Assembly: GCA_902778115.1 (NCBI GenBank)
Contig: CACYWG010000004.1
Coordinates: forward strand, 33,153-97,152
Length of the DNA: 64,000 nucleotides
From: Oscillospiraceae bacterium
Lineage (GTDB): Bacteria > Bacillota > Clostridia > Oscillospirales > Oscillospiraceae
Direction: 5' to 3'
A model generated the notes under the pieces. That model was not told the origin of the DNA. It did not search any database and saw only the letters and a list, made by a program, of their open reading frames with translations. Below are positions 25,344 to 33,336 of the stretch, one piece after another; positions within the stretch are counted from its first letter, which is position 1, and the number at the start of each line of letters is the position of its first letter. The position numbers were made by a program, and so were the translations under genes.

Positions 25344-25464
25344 TACAAGGGTATGCCTGCGTCATCCGCTGTCCATGCGGGGCGCCGGCTTGCCTGAATA
25401 CAAGCATGATCTGACAGCGTCAAGCAGCCGTCTCATGATTGATCGTCATAAAGGAGAAAAACAA

Positions 25465-25665
25465 ATGGTCGGGAGAAAAAAACTCGTGATCGAAGACAAA
25501 TGGTGTAAGGGCTGCGGCATCTGTGCGGCGTTCTGCCCGAAGCAGGTGCTGGAGATCCGCAAGGAGAAGGTGCGCATCGCCAATGCGGATGCCTGCATTT
25601 TCTGCGGACAGTGCGAGCTGCGCTGCCCGGATTATGCCATTTATCTGGTTAACGTCGAAGAGTAA
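25465..25665 (+). CDS. 4Fe-4S ferredoxin subunit (delta) of 2-oxoacid:ferredoxin oxidoreductase
   Basis: A 66-aa bacterial-type ferredoxin with two [4Fe-4S] motifs: CKGCGICAAFCP and CIFCGQCELRCP. The start at 25465 is chosen because AAAGGAG lies 8 bp upstream and the protein begins in the usual way for KorD/VorD subunits; longer in-frame starts have no ribosome-binding site. It is the first gene of an operon with the alpha, beta and gamma subunits and a CoA transferase, and should pass electrons from the thiamine-diphosphate centre to free ferredoxin. Confidence 0.92.
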   Translation: MVGRKKLVIEDKWCKGCGICAAFCPKQVLEIRKEKVRIANADACIFCGQCELRCPDYAIYLVNVEE

Positions 25666-25677
25666 GGAGGCCGGACA

Positions 25678-26829
25678 ATGTCGAAAGCTGTTTTAATGCA
25701 GGGAAATGAAGCCGCTGTGGAAGGCGCCATCGCCGCCGGCATGCGGTTTTTCGCTGGTTATCCCATTACCCCGTCCACGGAAATCGCGGAGCAGAGCTCG
25801 CTCCGCCTGCCCCAGATCGGCGGAAAATTTATCCAGATGGAAGACGAGATCTCGTCCATTGCTGCGGTGCTCGGCGCGTCGGTCGCCGGCGTGAAGGCCA
25901 TGACGGCTACCTCCGGTCCGGGCTTTTCTCTGATGCAGGAGAACATCGGCTACGGCGTGATGGCGGAGATCCCCTGCGTCATCATCGACGTACAGCGCGC
26001 CGGCCCTTCCACGGGCCTGGCCACCAGCCCCTCCCAGGGGGATTACATGCAGGCCAAATGGGGCACCCACGGCGACCATCCGATGATCGCCCTGTCGCCC
26101 TCTTCGGTTCTGGAAACTTATACGCTGATCATCCGCGCCTTCAATCTGGCGGAAAAGTACCGCACGCCGGTCATCTTCCTGATGGACGAGATCGTCGGTC
26201 ATATGCGCGAGGGCGTGGAGCTGCCGAACCCCAACGATCTGATCATCAACCATCGCAAGATGTCCTTCCACGACGGCGCCAACAAGGAATGCTACTATGT
26301 GCCGGAAGGGAAGTACGTTCCGGCCATGAAGCCCTTCGGCCAGGGCGAGCGCTACAACATCACCGGCCTTGCCCATGATATCTCCGGCTTCCCTGTCAAC
26401 TCCAACGAGATCGCCGGCAAGCTGGTCACCCGTCTGCTGGACAAGGTGGAGAAGAACGTGGACAACATCGTTCGCGTGGAAGAATACCTGATGGACGATG
26501 CGGAGACCGCCGTCGTCTGCTTCGGCGGCACGGCCCGCGCGGCCATGGACGCCGTGAACGCGGCCAGAGCCGAGGGAAAGAAGGTCGGCCTGTTCCGGCC
26601 CATCACCGTGTGGCCCTTCCCGGAAAAGCAGCTGCTTGCGCGCCTGCCGCAGCTGAAGAACATCCTGATGGTCGAGCATAACCACGGCCAGATGCTGCTG
26701 GAGGTCCAGCGGGTCACGCGCTGCGAGAAGCCCGTGCACTTCCTCGGCCGCGTCGACGGCACCGTGATTTCTCCCGGCGATATCCTGGCGAAACTCAATG
26801 AGATGGAGGGTGTGCATCATGCCGAGTGA
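25678..26829 (+). CDS. 2-oxoacid:ferredoxin oxidoreductase alpha subunit (KorA/VorB type)
   Basis: A 383-aa subunit that binds CoA and part of the thiamine diphosphate site in enzymes oxidatively decarboxylating 2-oxoacids to acyl-CoA with reduction of ferredoxin. Typical blocks: MQGNEAAVEGAIAAGMRFFAGYPITPSTEI, the SGPGFSLMQENIGYG segment, VDVQRAGPSTGLATSPSQGD, then a transketolase C-terminal domain (GLFRPITVWPFPEKQL). AAGGAGG precedes the ATG. It overlaps the beta gene by 11 bp. Whether the substrate is 2-oxoglutarate, pyruvate or a branched-chain 2-oxoacid is not settled by sequence. Confidence 0.9.
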   Translation: MSKAVLMQGNEAAVEGAIAAGMRFFAGYPITPSTEIAEQSSLRLPQIGGKFIQMEDEISSIAAVLGASVAGVKAMTATSGPGFSLMQENIGYGVMAEIPCVIIDVQRAGPSTGLATSPSQGDYMQAKWGTHGDHPMIALSPSSVLETYTLIIRAFNLAEKYRTPVIFLMDEIVGHMREGVELPNPNDLIINHRKMSFHDGANKECYYVPEGKYVPAMKPFGQGERYNITGLAHDISGFPVNSNEIAGKLVTRLLDKVEKNVDNIVRVEEYLMDDAETAVVCFGGTARAAMDAVNAARAEGKKVGLFRPITVWPFPEKQLLARLPQLKNILMVEHNHGQMLLEVQRVTRCEKPVHFLGRVDGTVISPGDILAKLNEMEGVHHAE

Positions 26830-27664
26830 TTTGATCCATGAATATATGAGAATCGATCATCTTCCCCAGATCTGGTGCCCCGGCTGCGGCAACGGCGTCA
26901 TCATGTGCGACGTGGCGGTGGCGATCCAGGAACTGATCGACGACCAGGAATACGATTTTGACCGCGACGATTTTGTCATCGTCTCCGGCATCGGCTGCTC
27001 CTCCCGCGCGGCCGGTTATCTGGACTTCAACTCCATCCACACGACCCACGGCCGCGCCATCGCCTTTGCCACCGGCATCAAGTTTGCCAATCCCAAGCTG
27101 AACGTCATCGTCCTCACCGGAGACGGCGACTGCTCCGCCATCGGCGGCAACCACCTGATCCACGCGGCGCGCCGCAACCTCGGCCTGACCGTGATCTGCT
27201 TCAACAACGACATCTACGGCATGACCGGCGGCCAGTATTCTCCCACCACGCCGAACGGCGACAAGGCCACCACCGCGCCCTACGGCAATGTGGACCGCCC
27301 CTTCGACATCGCCAACCTCGCCACCGGCGCCGGCGCCTCCTTCTCCGCCCGCGGCGACGTGTTCCACGCCCGCGAGACCACCGAGATCATTAAAAAGGCC
27401 ATCCTGCACAAGGGCTTCTCCCTGGTGGACGTCTACTCCGTCTGCCCGACATATTACGGCCGCAAGAACAAAAAGGGCGACGCGGTCGAGATGCTCAAGT
27501 GGCAGCGCGACAACCTGATCCCCACCGCCCGCTATTACAGCATGAGCGAGGAAGAGCGCGCGGGAAAGAAGCAGATCGGCATCCTGTCCTTCAACGATTA
27601 TCCCGAGTATACGGAAGAGTATGCCAAGATCATCGCCGCCTGCAGGAAAAAGGCGAAGAAATAA
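26819..27664 (+). CDS. 2-oxoacid:ferredoxin oxidoreductase beta subunit (TPP-binding)
   Basis: A 281-aa thiamine-diphosphate-binding subunit. WCPGCGNG near the N-terminus, SGIGCSSRAAGYLDF, THGRAIAFATG and the TPP/Mg motif GDGDCSAIGGNH with NNDIYGMTGGQYSPTTP identify it. The ATG at 26819 overlaps the end of the alpha gene by 11 bp, giving coupled translation. It forms the catalytic core with the alpha subunit. The gamma gene follows after 15 bp with a GGGGAGGG site. Confidence 0.92.
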   Translation: MPSDLIHEYMRIDHLPQIWCPGCGNGVIMCDVAVAIQELIDDQEYDFDRDDFVIVSGIGCSSRAAGYLDFNSIHTTHGRAIAFATGIKFANPKLNVIVLTGDGDCSAIGGNHLIHAARRNLGLTVICFNNDIYGMTGGQYSPTTPNGDKATTAPYGNVDRPFDIANLATGAGASFSARGDVFHARETTEIIKKAILHKGFSLVDVYSVCPTYYGRKNKKGDAVEMLKWQRDNLIPTARYYSMSEEERAGKKQIGILSFNDYPEYTEEYAKIIAACRKKAKK

Positions 27665-27679
27665 GGGGAGGGACAGAAC

Positions 27680-28249
27680 ATGAGCAACCGTTACGAAATG
27701 CGCTTCGCCGGCTCCGGCGGACAGGGCGTCATTCTGGCCAGCGTCATCGTGGCCGAGGCCGCCGTCATCGCCGGACTCCATACCGTGCAGTCCCAGGCCT
27801 ACGGACCCGAGGCGCGCGGCGGCGTCAGCAAGGCGGAAACCGTGCTGAGCCGGGATAAGATCTGGTATTCCAAGGTCACGCTGCCGAACTTCCTTCTGGC
27901 GCTGACCCAGGCTTCTCTGGAGAAATATACCCGCGAGATGGCGGAAGGCGCAATCGTTATGATGGACGACAGCCTGGACATGCCCGCCGACCTCGATCCC
28001 GCGCGCGTGATCTCCATCCCCATCCTGCAGACCGCGAAGGAAAAGGTCGGCAAGGCCTTCACCGCCAATATCGTCGCCGTCGGTGCGATCAACAAGGCGC
28101 TGCAGCTGTTCAGCGACGAGGTGCTGATGGAAGGCGTCAAGCGTCATATCCCCGCCGGCACCGAGGAGATCAACCAGAAGGCGCTCGCCGAGGGCGCGGC
28201 CCTGATCACCGAAGAGCAGGCGGCCGCCTTTAAGCAGCAGATCGGATGA
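27680..28249 (+). CDS. 2-oxoacid:ferredoxin oxidoreductase gamma subunit
   Basis: A 189-aa subunit of the pyruvate/ketoisovalerate oxidoreductase gamma family. The start MRFAGSGGQGVILAS carries the family nucleotide-like glycine loop, followed by TVQSQAYGPEARGGVSKAE, which is highly typical. It completes the ferredoxin/alpha/beta/gamma set. The stop overlaps the CoA transferase start as ATGA, so that gene belongs to the same pathway. Confidence 0.92.
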   Translation: MSNRYEMRFAGSGGQGVILASVIVAEAAVIAGLHTVQSQAYGPEARGGVSKAETVLSRDKIWYSKVTLPNFLLALTQASLEKYTREMAEGAIVMMDDSLDMPADLDPARVISIPILQTAKEKVGKAFTANIVAVGAINKALQLFSDEVLMEGVKRHIPAGTEEINQKALAEGAALITEEQAAAFKQQIG

Positions 28250-29772
28250 GCATGGAACGGAACGATCGCTTCCGCTGCGCTGCTCTGGAGTGCCGCGTCA
28301 TGAGCGCCGACGAGGCGGCAATGTTGATCGAAGACGGCATGACCGTCGCCGTCAGCGGCTTTACGCCCTCCGGCTGCCCGAAAATGGTGCCGCTTGCGAT
28401 CTCCGAGCAGGTACGCAGCGGTCAAAGAAAACTGCGGCTGAATCTCTTCAGCGGCGCATCCACCGGCGAGGAGCTGGATTCCGACTGGGCGTCTCTCGGC
28501 ATTATCGCCCGCCGTCTGCCTTATATGACCAGCAAGGCTCTCCGCAGCGCCGTCAACGGCAGCGGGAACGAGCCGGTCTTCTACACGGATATCCACCTCG
28601 GCGAGGTGGCGCAGAACGCCCGCTTGGGCTTTTATGGGAAGATCGACGTGGCGATCGTCGAAGCCGCTGCGATCACAGAGGAGGGGAACATCATCCCCAC
28701 CACCGCCGTCGGCTGCTCGCAGACCTATATTGATCTGGCCGAGCGCGTGATCGTGGAGCTGAACCTTGCGCAGCCCGCCGGTCTGGAGGGCATGCACGAC
28801 ATCTACCGCGTGCAGAATCCGCCGCTTCGTCAGCCGATCCCGCTGACCGGCGTCGGACAGCGCATCGGCACGCCCTGGCTGAGCTGCCCGGTCGAAAAAA
28901 TCGCCGCCGTCGTGATCGGCGAGGCGGAGGAGCATCCGCGCCCGCTCGCGCCCGAAGATGAAGTCAGCCGCGCGATCGCGGCCAATATCGTCCGTTTCCT
29001 GGAAAAAGAAAAAGAGGCCGGCCGCCTCTCCGCCGATCAGCTGCCGCTGCAGTCCGGCGTCGGCTCGGTGGCGAACGCCGTGCTCTTCGGTCTGAAAAAC
29101 TCCGGCTTCGAGCACATGAGCTTCTTCTCGGAGGTCATGCAGGACGGCATCCTCGATCTGATCGACGCGGGAAAGGCAGACTTTGCTTCCGCGACCTCGC
29201 TGTCGCTGTCAAAAGAGGGCATGAACCACCTGCTGGGCGATCTGGAAAAGTACCGCGGCAAACTGGTGCTGCGCGACTCCGAGATCTCCAACAGCGCCGA
29301 GCTCATCCGCCGCCTGGGCGTGATTGCGATGAACACTGCGGTCGAGGCCGACATTTACGGCAACGTCAACTCCTCGCAGATGAACGGCACCAGCGTCTAT
29401 AACGGCACCGGCGGCTCCGGCGACTATGCGCGCAATGCTTCGATCTCGATTTTCATGACCAATTCCGTTGCCAAGGGCGGCAAGATCTCGAGCATCGTCC
29501 CGATGGTCACGCACGTCGACCACTGCGAGCATGACGTGGACGTGCTGGTGACCGAGCAGGGCTATGCCGATCTGCGCGGCCTGAGTCCGAAGGAGCGCGC
29601 GGTGAAGATCATCGAAAACTGTGCCCATCCCGACTATCGCCCGCAGCTGCGGCGCTATTTTGAGGCCGCCTGCGCCGCGACGCACGGCGCGCAGACCCCG
29701 CATCTGCTGGACGAGGCTTTCTCCTTCCACCGTAATCTGAAGCAGACCGGCACGATGCTGGAAAGCGAATAA
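28246..29772 (+). CDS. Acetyl-CoA hydrolase/transferase-family CoA transferase (Cat1/AarC type)
   Basis: A 508-aa family I CoA transferase of the succinyl-CoA:acetate group. Evidence: SGFTPSGCPKMVP near the N-terminus, LQSGVGSVANAV, the catalytic Glu in SFFSEVMQDG (about residue 294), and GTGGSGDYARNA. Such enzymes move CoA between an acyl-CoA and a free acid (for example succinyl-CoA to acetate), conserving the thioester. It is coupled to the oxidoreductase gamma gene (4-bp overlap), so it most likely uses the acyl-CoA that complex makes. A 16-bp terminator follows. The acid pair is inferred only. Confidence 0.88.
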   Translation: MSMERNDRFRCAALECRVMSADEAAMLIEDGMTVAVSGFTPSGCPKMVPLAISEQVRSGQRKLRLNLFSGASTGEELDSDWASLGIIARRLPYMTSKALRSAVNGSGNEPVFYTDIHLGEVAQNARLGFYGKIDVAIVEAAAITEEGNIIPTTAVGCSQTYIDLAERVIVELNLAQPAGLEGMHDIYRVQNPPLRQPIPLTGVGQRIGTPWLSCPVEKIAAVVIGEAEEHPRPLAPEDEVSRAIAANIVRFLEKEKEAGRLSADQLPLQSGVGSVANAVLFGLKNSGFEHMSFFSEVMQDGILDLIDAGKADFASATSLSLSKEGMNHLLGDLEKYRGKLVLRDSEISNSAELIRRLGVIAMNTAVEADIYGNVNSSQMNGTSVYNGTGGSGDYARNASISIFMTNSVAKGGKISSIVPMVTHVDHCEHDVDVLVTEQGYADLRGLSPKERAVKIIENCAHPDYRPQLRRYFEAACAATHGAQTPHLLDEAFSFHRNLKQTGTMLESE

Positions 29773-29779
29773 GAACGAC

Positions 29780-29817
29780 AAAACGGCTATACCGATGGTG
29801 TCGGTATAGCCGTTTTT
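29780..29817. terminator. Bidirectional terminator after the CoA transferase
   Basis: A perfect 16-bp stem AAAACGGCTATACCGA / TCGGTATAGCCGTTTT with a 5-nt loop, flanked by A and T runs, between convergent genes. Confidence 0.93.
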
Positions 29818-29827
29818 CATTCGGTGA

Positions 29828-30709
29828 TCAGAGCAGCCTGTCCGCAAGAGCCTCCGCCTGCCGGAGAGAATACGCATAGCGCTCGTCTCCGCGCTGATCG
29901 TAGCGGTTGCCGAGCATGATCCATTCGCAGGCTTCGTAAAACAGGAACCAGTCCAGCGTGCGCCGGTACTCCTCATAGGATATGCCGTGCTTTTGAACAC
30001 AGATCCGGTAATAGTAGTCGATCGCAAAATCCCGGTCGGCGCGCTTCATGTGGAAAAATGCTTTTTCATCCTCGCGCCCGTGTGCGATCAGCCGCGCCAG
30101 AGGACCGGGATAGGGGAGCACGCCGCCGTATTCCCAGTCGATCAGCACCGCCCGCTCGTCGACAAGCACGTTGAACGGGAGCAGATCGTCGTGGCAGAGG
30201 CTGCGAGGCGTCTGCCGGTAGACCCGGATGAATTTTTCATACACAGTTTCAAGACGCTCCGAACCGAGCCAGTGTCCACGGTCTTCGATGGCCTTGATGG
30301 ATTTTTCAAGCGTGCAGCCTGCATCATAGAGATCTTCCCGCTCCCAGAATCCATCCTGCATGGCGCCGAGCGCGTCAAGCGTGAGGATCAGCCTCTCGCG
30401 GTCACAGCGGCGCAGATCATCGCCCGGGCAGTATTCCAGCAGCAGGTAGGTTTCACCGTCATGGGCGACAGAGCCGAACAGGGCGGGCGCATAGGGCTTC
30501 TTTTCGGAGAAAAAGCTGCGATAAACTTCTTCTTCCTGGCCTTTGGCGCGCTTGAGGACATAGTCTTCCGTTTCGGTTTGAACATGCCACACGGAATAGG
30601 GGCTCCCGTCTTCCGCAGCCATGAACTGTTCGATTTTTGCCTGTGAAAGCCCGAAGGGTGAGAGAATGACAGACAGCTCTTCCGCCGTCAGCATTCGCTT
30701 TTCATCCAT
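29828..30709 (-). CDS. Aminoglycoside/choline-kinase-fold phosphotransferase
   Basis: A 293-aa protein kinase-like small-molecule phosphotransferase. It has an N-lobe Lys (DYVLKRAKG), a hinge LLLEYCPGDDL, the catalytic loop LCHDDLLPFNVLV (HxDxxxxN) and the metal-binding LIDWEYGGV. It is related to APH, choline-kinase and spore-coat CotS-type proteins common in Clostridia; the substrate is unknown. It is a single-gene unit with its own promoter and an AAGGAGGG site before the ATG. It is not closely similar to the NahK-like kinase elsewhere in the window. Confidence 0.78.
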   Translation of the reverse strand: MDEKRMLTAEELSVILSPFGLSQAKIEQFMAAEDGSPYSVWHVQTETEDYVLKRAKGQEEEVYRSFFSEKKPYAPALFGSVAHDGETYLLLEYCPGDDLRRCDRERLILTLDALGAMQDGFWEREDLYDAGCTLEKSIKAIEDRGHWLGSERLETVYEKFIRVYRQTPRSLCHDDLLPFNVLVDERAVLIDWEYGGVLPYPGPLARLIAHGREDEKAFFHMKRADRDFAIDYYYRICVQKHGISYEEYRRTLDWFLFYEACEWIMLGNRYDQRGDERYAYSLRQAEALADRLL

Positions 30710-30735
30710 CCACAGCCCTCCTTCCTTCTGGAAAC

Positions 30736-30764
30736 ACTATAGCATATCGGAACAGAAAGAACAA
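30736..30764 (-). promoter_or_regulatory. Promoter for the phosphotransferase gene
   Basis: On the minus strand TTGTTC (30759-30764), 17-bp spacer, TATAGT (30736-30741) preceded by TGC (extended -10), 27 bp before the ATG. Confidence 0.7.
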
Positions 30765-30864
30765 GAAGCAGAGGCTCCCGTTCGACATCCTCGACAAAAA
30801 CAAAATCGGAGCCCAGGAAGCGGGTCTGATTTTGAGAGGAGGAGCGACGGAATGAATGAGAGAT

Positions 30865-31030
30865 GACGTTTTCAAAAAAGAAAACGTCGTCGCGAACGAT
30901 ATGAAGTCCGCGACGACGATGGAGCGGATGATGGGAGTCGACCTCCGCTGCGGCGGAGGCCAGGTCGCGGCTCTGGAGCGCCACCGGCACTCCATTCACT
31001 CCCGCTCCCGTTCGACTCCCTTCCGGATGC
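30865..31030 (-). repeat. Structured element carrying a copy of the tRNA-Gly 3' end
   Basis: Downstream of tRNA-Gly and its terminator on the minus strand. It contains an exact 22-nt copy (30920-30941) of the last 22 nt of the tRNA gene, from the T-loop through CCA. This copy's CGACTCCC side pairs with GGGAGTCGA at about 31013-31021, enclosing two further hairpins, one being CCTCCG/CGGAGG. It is followed by a 10-bp stem CGTCGTCGCG/CGCGACGACG (30885-30918) with a T-rich tail, and by GACGTTTTC/GAAAACGTC (30865-30888). It could be a tRNA-derived repeat, an integration scar, or a small RNA. Open frames across it on either strand look spurious. The interval 30710-31067 holds no convincing gene. 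Confidence 0.6.
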
Positions 31031-31036
31031 AAAAAG

Positions 31037-31058
31037 AAAAACCCGCCTCAAGGCGAGT
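31037..31058 (-). terminator. Terminator of tRNA-Gly
   Basis: On the minus strand ACTCGCC TTGA GGCGGGT followed by TTTTTCTTTTT, starting about 10 nt after the tRNA CCA end; one G-T pair in the 7-bp stem. Confidence 0.8.
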
Positions 31059-31067
31059 CTTCCTTTT

Positions 31068-31141
31068 TGGAGCGGATGATGGGAGTCGAACCCACCTTAT
31101 CGGCTTGGGAAGCCGGAGTTCTACCGATGAACTACATCCGC
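31068..31141 (-). tRNA. tRNA-Gly (anticodon CCC)
   Basis: A 74-nt tRNA with encoded CCA. The acceptor stem GCGGATG/CATCCGC is perfect, the D stem is GTTC/GAAC, and the anticodon loop TTCCCAA has CCC at plus-strand 31107-31109. The T arm is GTGGG/CCCAT around TTCGACT. The anticodon stem has one C-A mismatch at the 27-43 position. A near-consensus promoter lies directly upstream and a terminator downstream. It reads GGG codons. Confidence 0.93.
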
Positions 31142-31155
31142 GTTTCAGTATACGC

Positions 31156-31184
31156 AGTATATCACGCACTAACAGAAAATTCAA
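31156..31184 (-). promoter_or_regulatory. Promoter for tRNA-Gly
   Basis: On the minus strand TTGAAT (31179-31184), 17-bp spacer, TATACT (31156-31161) with TGA before it (extended -10), placing the start site a few bases before the tRNA 5' end. Confidence 0.8.
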
Positions 31185-31230
31185 GTGCAAAAGGGCGGCT
31201 TTTTGCATACGGAAGCGCAGGCCGCACGAC

Positions 31231-31259
31231 TTGACGTATCGGCGCCGATGGAATAAAAT
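31231..31259 (+). promoter_or_regulatory. Promoter for the XTP/dITP pyrophosphatase gene
   Basis: TTGACG, 17-bp spacer, TAAAAT, 27 bp upstream of the ATG at 31287, divergent from the tRNA promoter. Confidence 0.78.
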
Positions 31260-31286
31260 GTAGAAAAAACACAGGAGAATACAAAC

Positions 31287-31871
31287 ATGAAGCTGATCCT
31301 TGCATCCAATAACGCCCATAAGCTGAGAGAGATCAAAGAGATCCTCGGCGGCCGTTTTGAAGAGATCGTCACGCTGCGGGAGGCCGGTATCGAGCACGAG
31401 ACCGTGGAGGACGGTGAGACCTTCCTCGAAAACGCCCGCAAAAAAGCGCACGAAATTGCGGAGATCTCCGGCTGCTGCGCGCTGGCCGACGACAGCGGCC
31501 TCTGCGTGGATGCGCTCGGCGGCGCGCCCGGCGTCCATTCCGCGCGCTTTGCCGGAGAGCACGGCAACGACGAGGCCAATAACGCGCTGCTGCTGGATAA
31601 GCTCCGCGGCGTGGAAAATCGCGCGGCGCATTTTACCTGCGCGATCGTTCTGGCGCGCCCGGACGGCAGCGAAGTCAGCGCCGAGGGCTATTTCCCCGGC
31701 GTGATCACCGAGGAGCCCGCCGGAGAAAACGGCTTCGGCTATGATCCGCTGCTTTTCCTGCCGGAATACGGCTGCACCTCCGCGCAGCTTGCTCCCGAAG
31801 AGAAAAACCGCATCAGTCACCGCGGCAAGGCTCTGCGCGCGCTGCTGGAGAAGCTCGATGGACAGGCTTGA
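31287..31871 (+). CDS. rdgB: XTP/dITP diphosphatase (RdgB/HAM1 family)
   Basis: House-cleaning enzyme that hydrolyses non-canonical purine triphosphates such as dITP and XTP to monophosphates. At 194 aa it has the usual length. The N-terminal LILASNNAHKLREIKEIL substrate loop, the ETVEDGETFLENARKKA block, the catalytic ALADDSGLCVDAL, GVHSARFAG and the C-terminal GENGFGYDPLLF and SHRGKALRAL are all present. AGGAG precedes the ATG. A lipoprotein gene follows 36 bp later and may be co-transcribed. Confidence 0.95.
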   Translation: MKLILASNNAHKLREIKEILGGRFEEIVTLREAGIEHETVEDGETFLENARKKAHEIAEISGCCALADDSGLCVDALGGAPGVHSARFAGEHGNDEANNALLLDKLRGVENRAAHFTCAIVLARPDGSEVSAEGYFPGVITEEPAGENGFGYDPLLFLPEYGCTSAQLAPEEKNRISHRGKALRALLEKLDGQA

Positions 31872-31907
31872 TTATACTGCCCTCAACGTCCCGCGGGGAG
31901 CATGAGC

Positions 31908-33203
31908 ATGAGAGAAAGATGGATCGGCGCGCTCTGCGCGCTGCTGATGCTGCTGGGTCTGGCCGCCTGCGGCTCGCGTCCGGAAGAAACGCCGCCGACG
32001 CCGGAGCCGGACTGCATTGAGATAGCGCCAGAGTCGCCGGCTACGCCGGAGCCTTTGCCCGAACCCACGCCGGAGCCGGTGAAGCTGCCTGTCGAAGTGC
32101 AGGCGCTGCCGGCGTCGCTCTATGATTTCCTGTGCCGTTTTGACGACGGCTATACCGACCGAATGGGAGGGCGAGAATTTGACAGCGCGAATGCCGTCGA
32201 CGTGCGCGCCAATCTCCTGGCACAGATCGTCTGTGCTGCGCCCTGCGTTGATTTTGATGCATACCCTGTACAATCCCCGGCTTTTCACTGGAACGACGGC
32301 AGCCGTGACCCTATGAATTGGGCGGAGGAAACCGGCTGTTATGCGGAGTTCAATGCCGAGGCGGTGCGCTGGATCGCGCAGAAGGTCTTTCAGCTCAGCG
32401 AGAGCGATTACAAGGCGCTGCTGGAGCGATGCTTCTACGCCGGCGCGTTTTACCAGGGGCAGAACGAGGCGGGCGAGGAGCGCTTTTTCCTCTCCGTTGG
32501 CAGCACGTACATGCCGGAAAGCCTCATCCATGTGGAAAGCGCCATGTCGGACGGGAGACGCTATGAGATCGTTTACGATTATCTGCTGCGGCCCAATCAA
32601 TACCTCGGCAGCTATGAGGCAAGCCTGGAACTGAAGCAGGGCGAGAGCGGGTCCTACTGGTCGCTTGCGCGGCAGACGGCGTATCTCCCCGTGGAGGAAG
32701 CTGTGGACGCGCCGGAGCTGTTCGGCCTGCTGACTGAGCCTTTTGTTCTCTCCAACGGGGTCGACAGTTGGCGCACCGAGCTGAGGATCACGGAGGACGG
32801 CCGCTTCTCCGGGAGCTATGTGGACAATGACCTCTCGGAAAACGGCGAGGATTACGACCAGGCGATCTATTATGCCGATTTTGAGGGCCGCCTTGTCAAT
32901 CCCAGGCGACTGAACGCCTATACCTACTCCGCTCAGCTGGAAAGCCTGGACTATCTGGACTATACGCTTGATTATATCGTCGAGGAGGACGACGGCTGGC
33001 GGGTCCTTTACCGCTACGCCGACGCGGTTGGCCTGGAAAACTGCCGCACCGTCTATTTCTATGCGCCCGGAGCGCCGGTCTATAAGCTGCCGGAGAGCTT
33101 CGTCGGCTGGTATGACTGTACGCAGCCGCTCGCCGACACCGATCTGGAATTGCCCGGGTGGGGCATGATGAACGGCGAGGAGGGCCAGGGCTTCGCCTCC
33201 TGA
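31908..33203 (+). CDS. Large secreted lipoprotein, function unknown
   Basis: A 431-aa lipoprotein. The start at 31908 is favoured over 31902 because GGGGAG lies 7 bp upstream. The signal peptide ends in lipobox GLAAC (Cys21). A Pro/Glu/Thr spacer runs to about residue 62, then a large acidic, Tyr/Asp-rich domain with repeated DYLDYTLDYIVEEDDGW-like segments and four or more Cys residues. I recognise no enzyme motif. It lies between rdgB and a methyltransferase gene and is followed by a terminator. Probably a surface or envelope protein. Confidence 0.75.
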   Translation: MRERWIGALCALLMLLGLAACGSRPEETPPTPEPDCIEIAPESPATPEPLPEPTPEPVKLPVEVQALPASLYDFLCRFDDGYTDRMGGREFDSANAVDVRANLLAQIVCAAPCVDFDAYPVQSPAFHWNDGSRDPMNWAEETGCYAEFNAEAVRWIAQKVFQLSESDYKALLERCFYAGAFYQGQNEAGEERFFLSVGSTYMPESLIHVESAMSDGRRYEIVYDYLLRPNQYLGSYEASLELKQGESGSYWSLARQTAYLPVEEAVDAPELFGLLTEPFVLSNGVDSWRTELRITEDGRFSGSYVDNDLSENGEDYDQAIYYADFEGRLVNPRRLNAYTYSAQLESLDYLDYTLDYIVEEDDGWRVLYRYADAVGLENCRTVYFYAPGAPVYKLPESFVGWYDCTQPLADTDLELPGWGMMNGEEGQGFAS

Positions 33204-33214
33204 TTCTATGAATG

Positions 33215-33256
33215 ACCGGATCTCCCGCGCCATCCGCCGCGGGGGACCCGGTTTTT
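33215..33256 (+). terminator. Rho-independent terminator after the lipoprotein gene
   Basis: Two stacked stems ACCGG/CCGGT and TCTCCCGCG/CGCGGGGGA with one internal mismatch and one G-T pair, then five T residues. Its position argues against the upstream start that an in-frame ATG at 33208 would imply for the next gene. Confidence 0.85.
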
Positions 33257-33259
33257 CTC

Positions 33260-33288
33260 TTGCAAAATGGGAAAAAACTGTGTATCAT
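33260..33288 (+). promoter_or_regulatory. Promoter for the TrmH-family gene
   Basis: TTGCAA, 17-bp spacer, TATCAT, right after the preceding terminator and about 49 bp before the proposed TTG start. Confidence 0.7.
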
Positions 33289-33336
33289 AATACATTGTTA
33301 TATAAAACTATCCCAAACCGGAAAGAAGGCGCTGGA

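Noticed and set aside
25178..25414. Plus-strand frame of 78 aa before the ferredoxin gene
   Set aside because: Starts inside the preceding terminator, crosses the likely operon promoter and has no ribosome-binding site.
30688..31032. Minus-strand frame of about 114 aa downstream of tRNA-Gly
   Set aside because: Covers the structured tRNA-derived element, its hairpins and the phosphotransferase promoter; the translation reflects the repeats.
30920..31089. Reading the 22-nt repeats as attL/attR of an integrated island
   Set aside because: Only about 150 bp separates the copies and no integrase or cargo lies between, so an intact island is excluded; a scar or a repeat element remains possible and is reported as such.
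30856..31263. Plus-strand frame crossing the tRNA-Gly gene
   Set aside because: Translates the antisense strand of the tRNA and its terminator; not a protein gene.
33208..33336. N-terminal extension of the TrmH-family protein from an upstream ATG
   Set aside because: The stretch holds a terminator and a promoter, lacks family similarity, and a TTG with a good ribosome-binding site lies at 33337.
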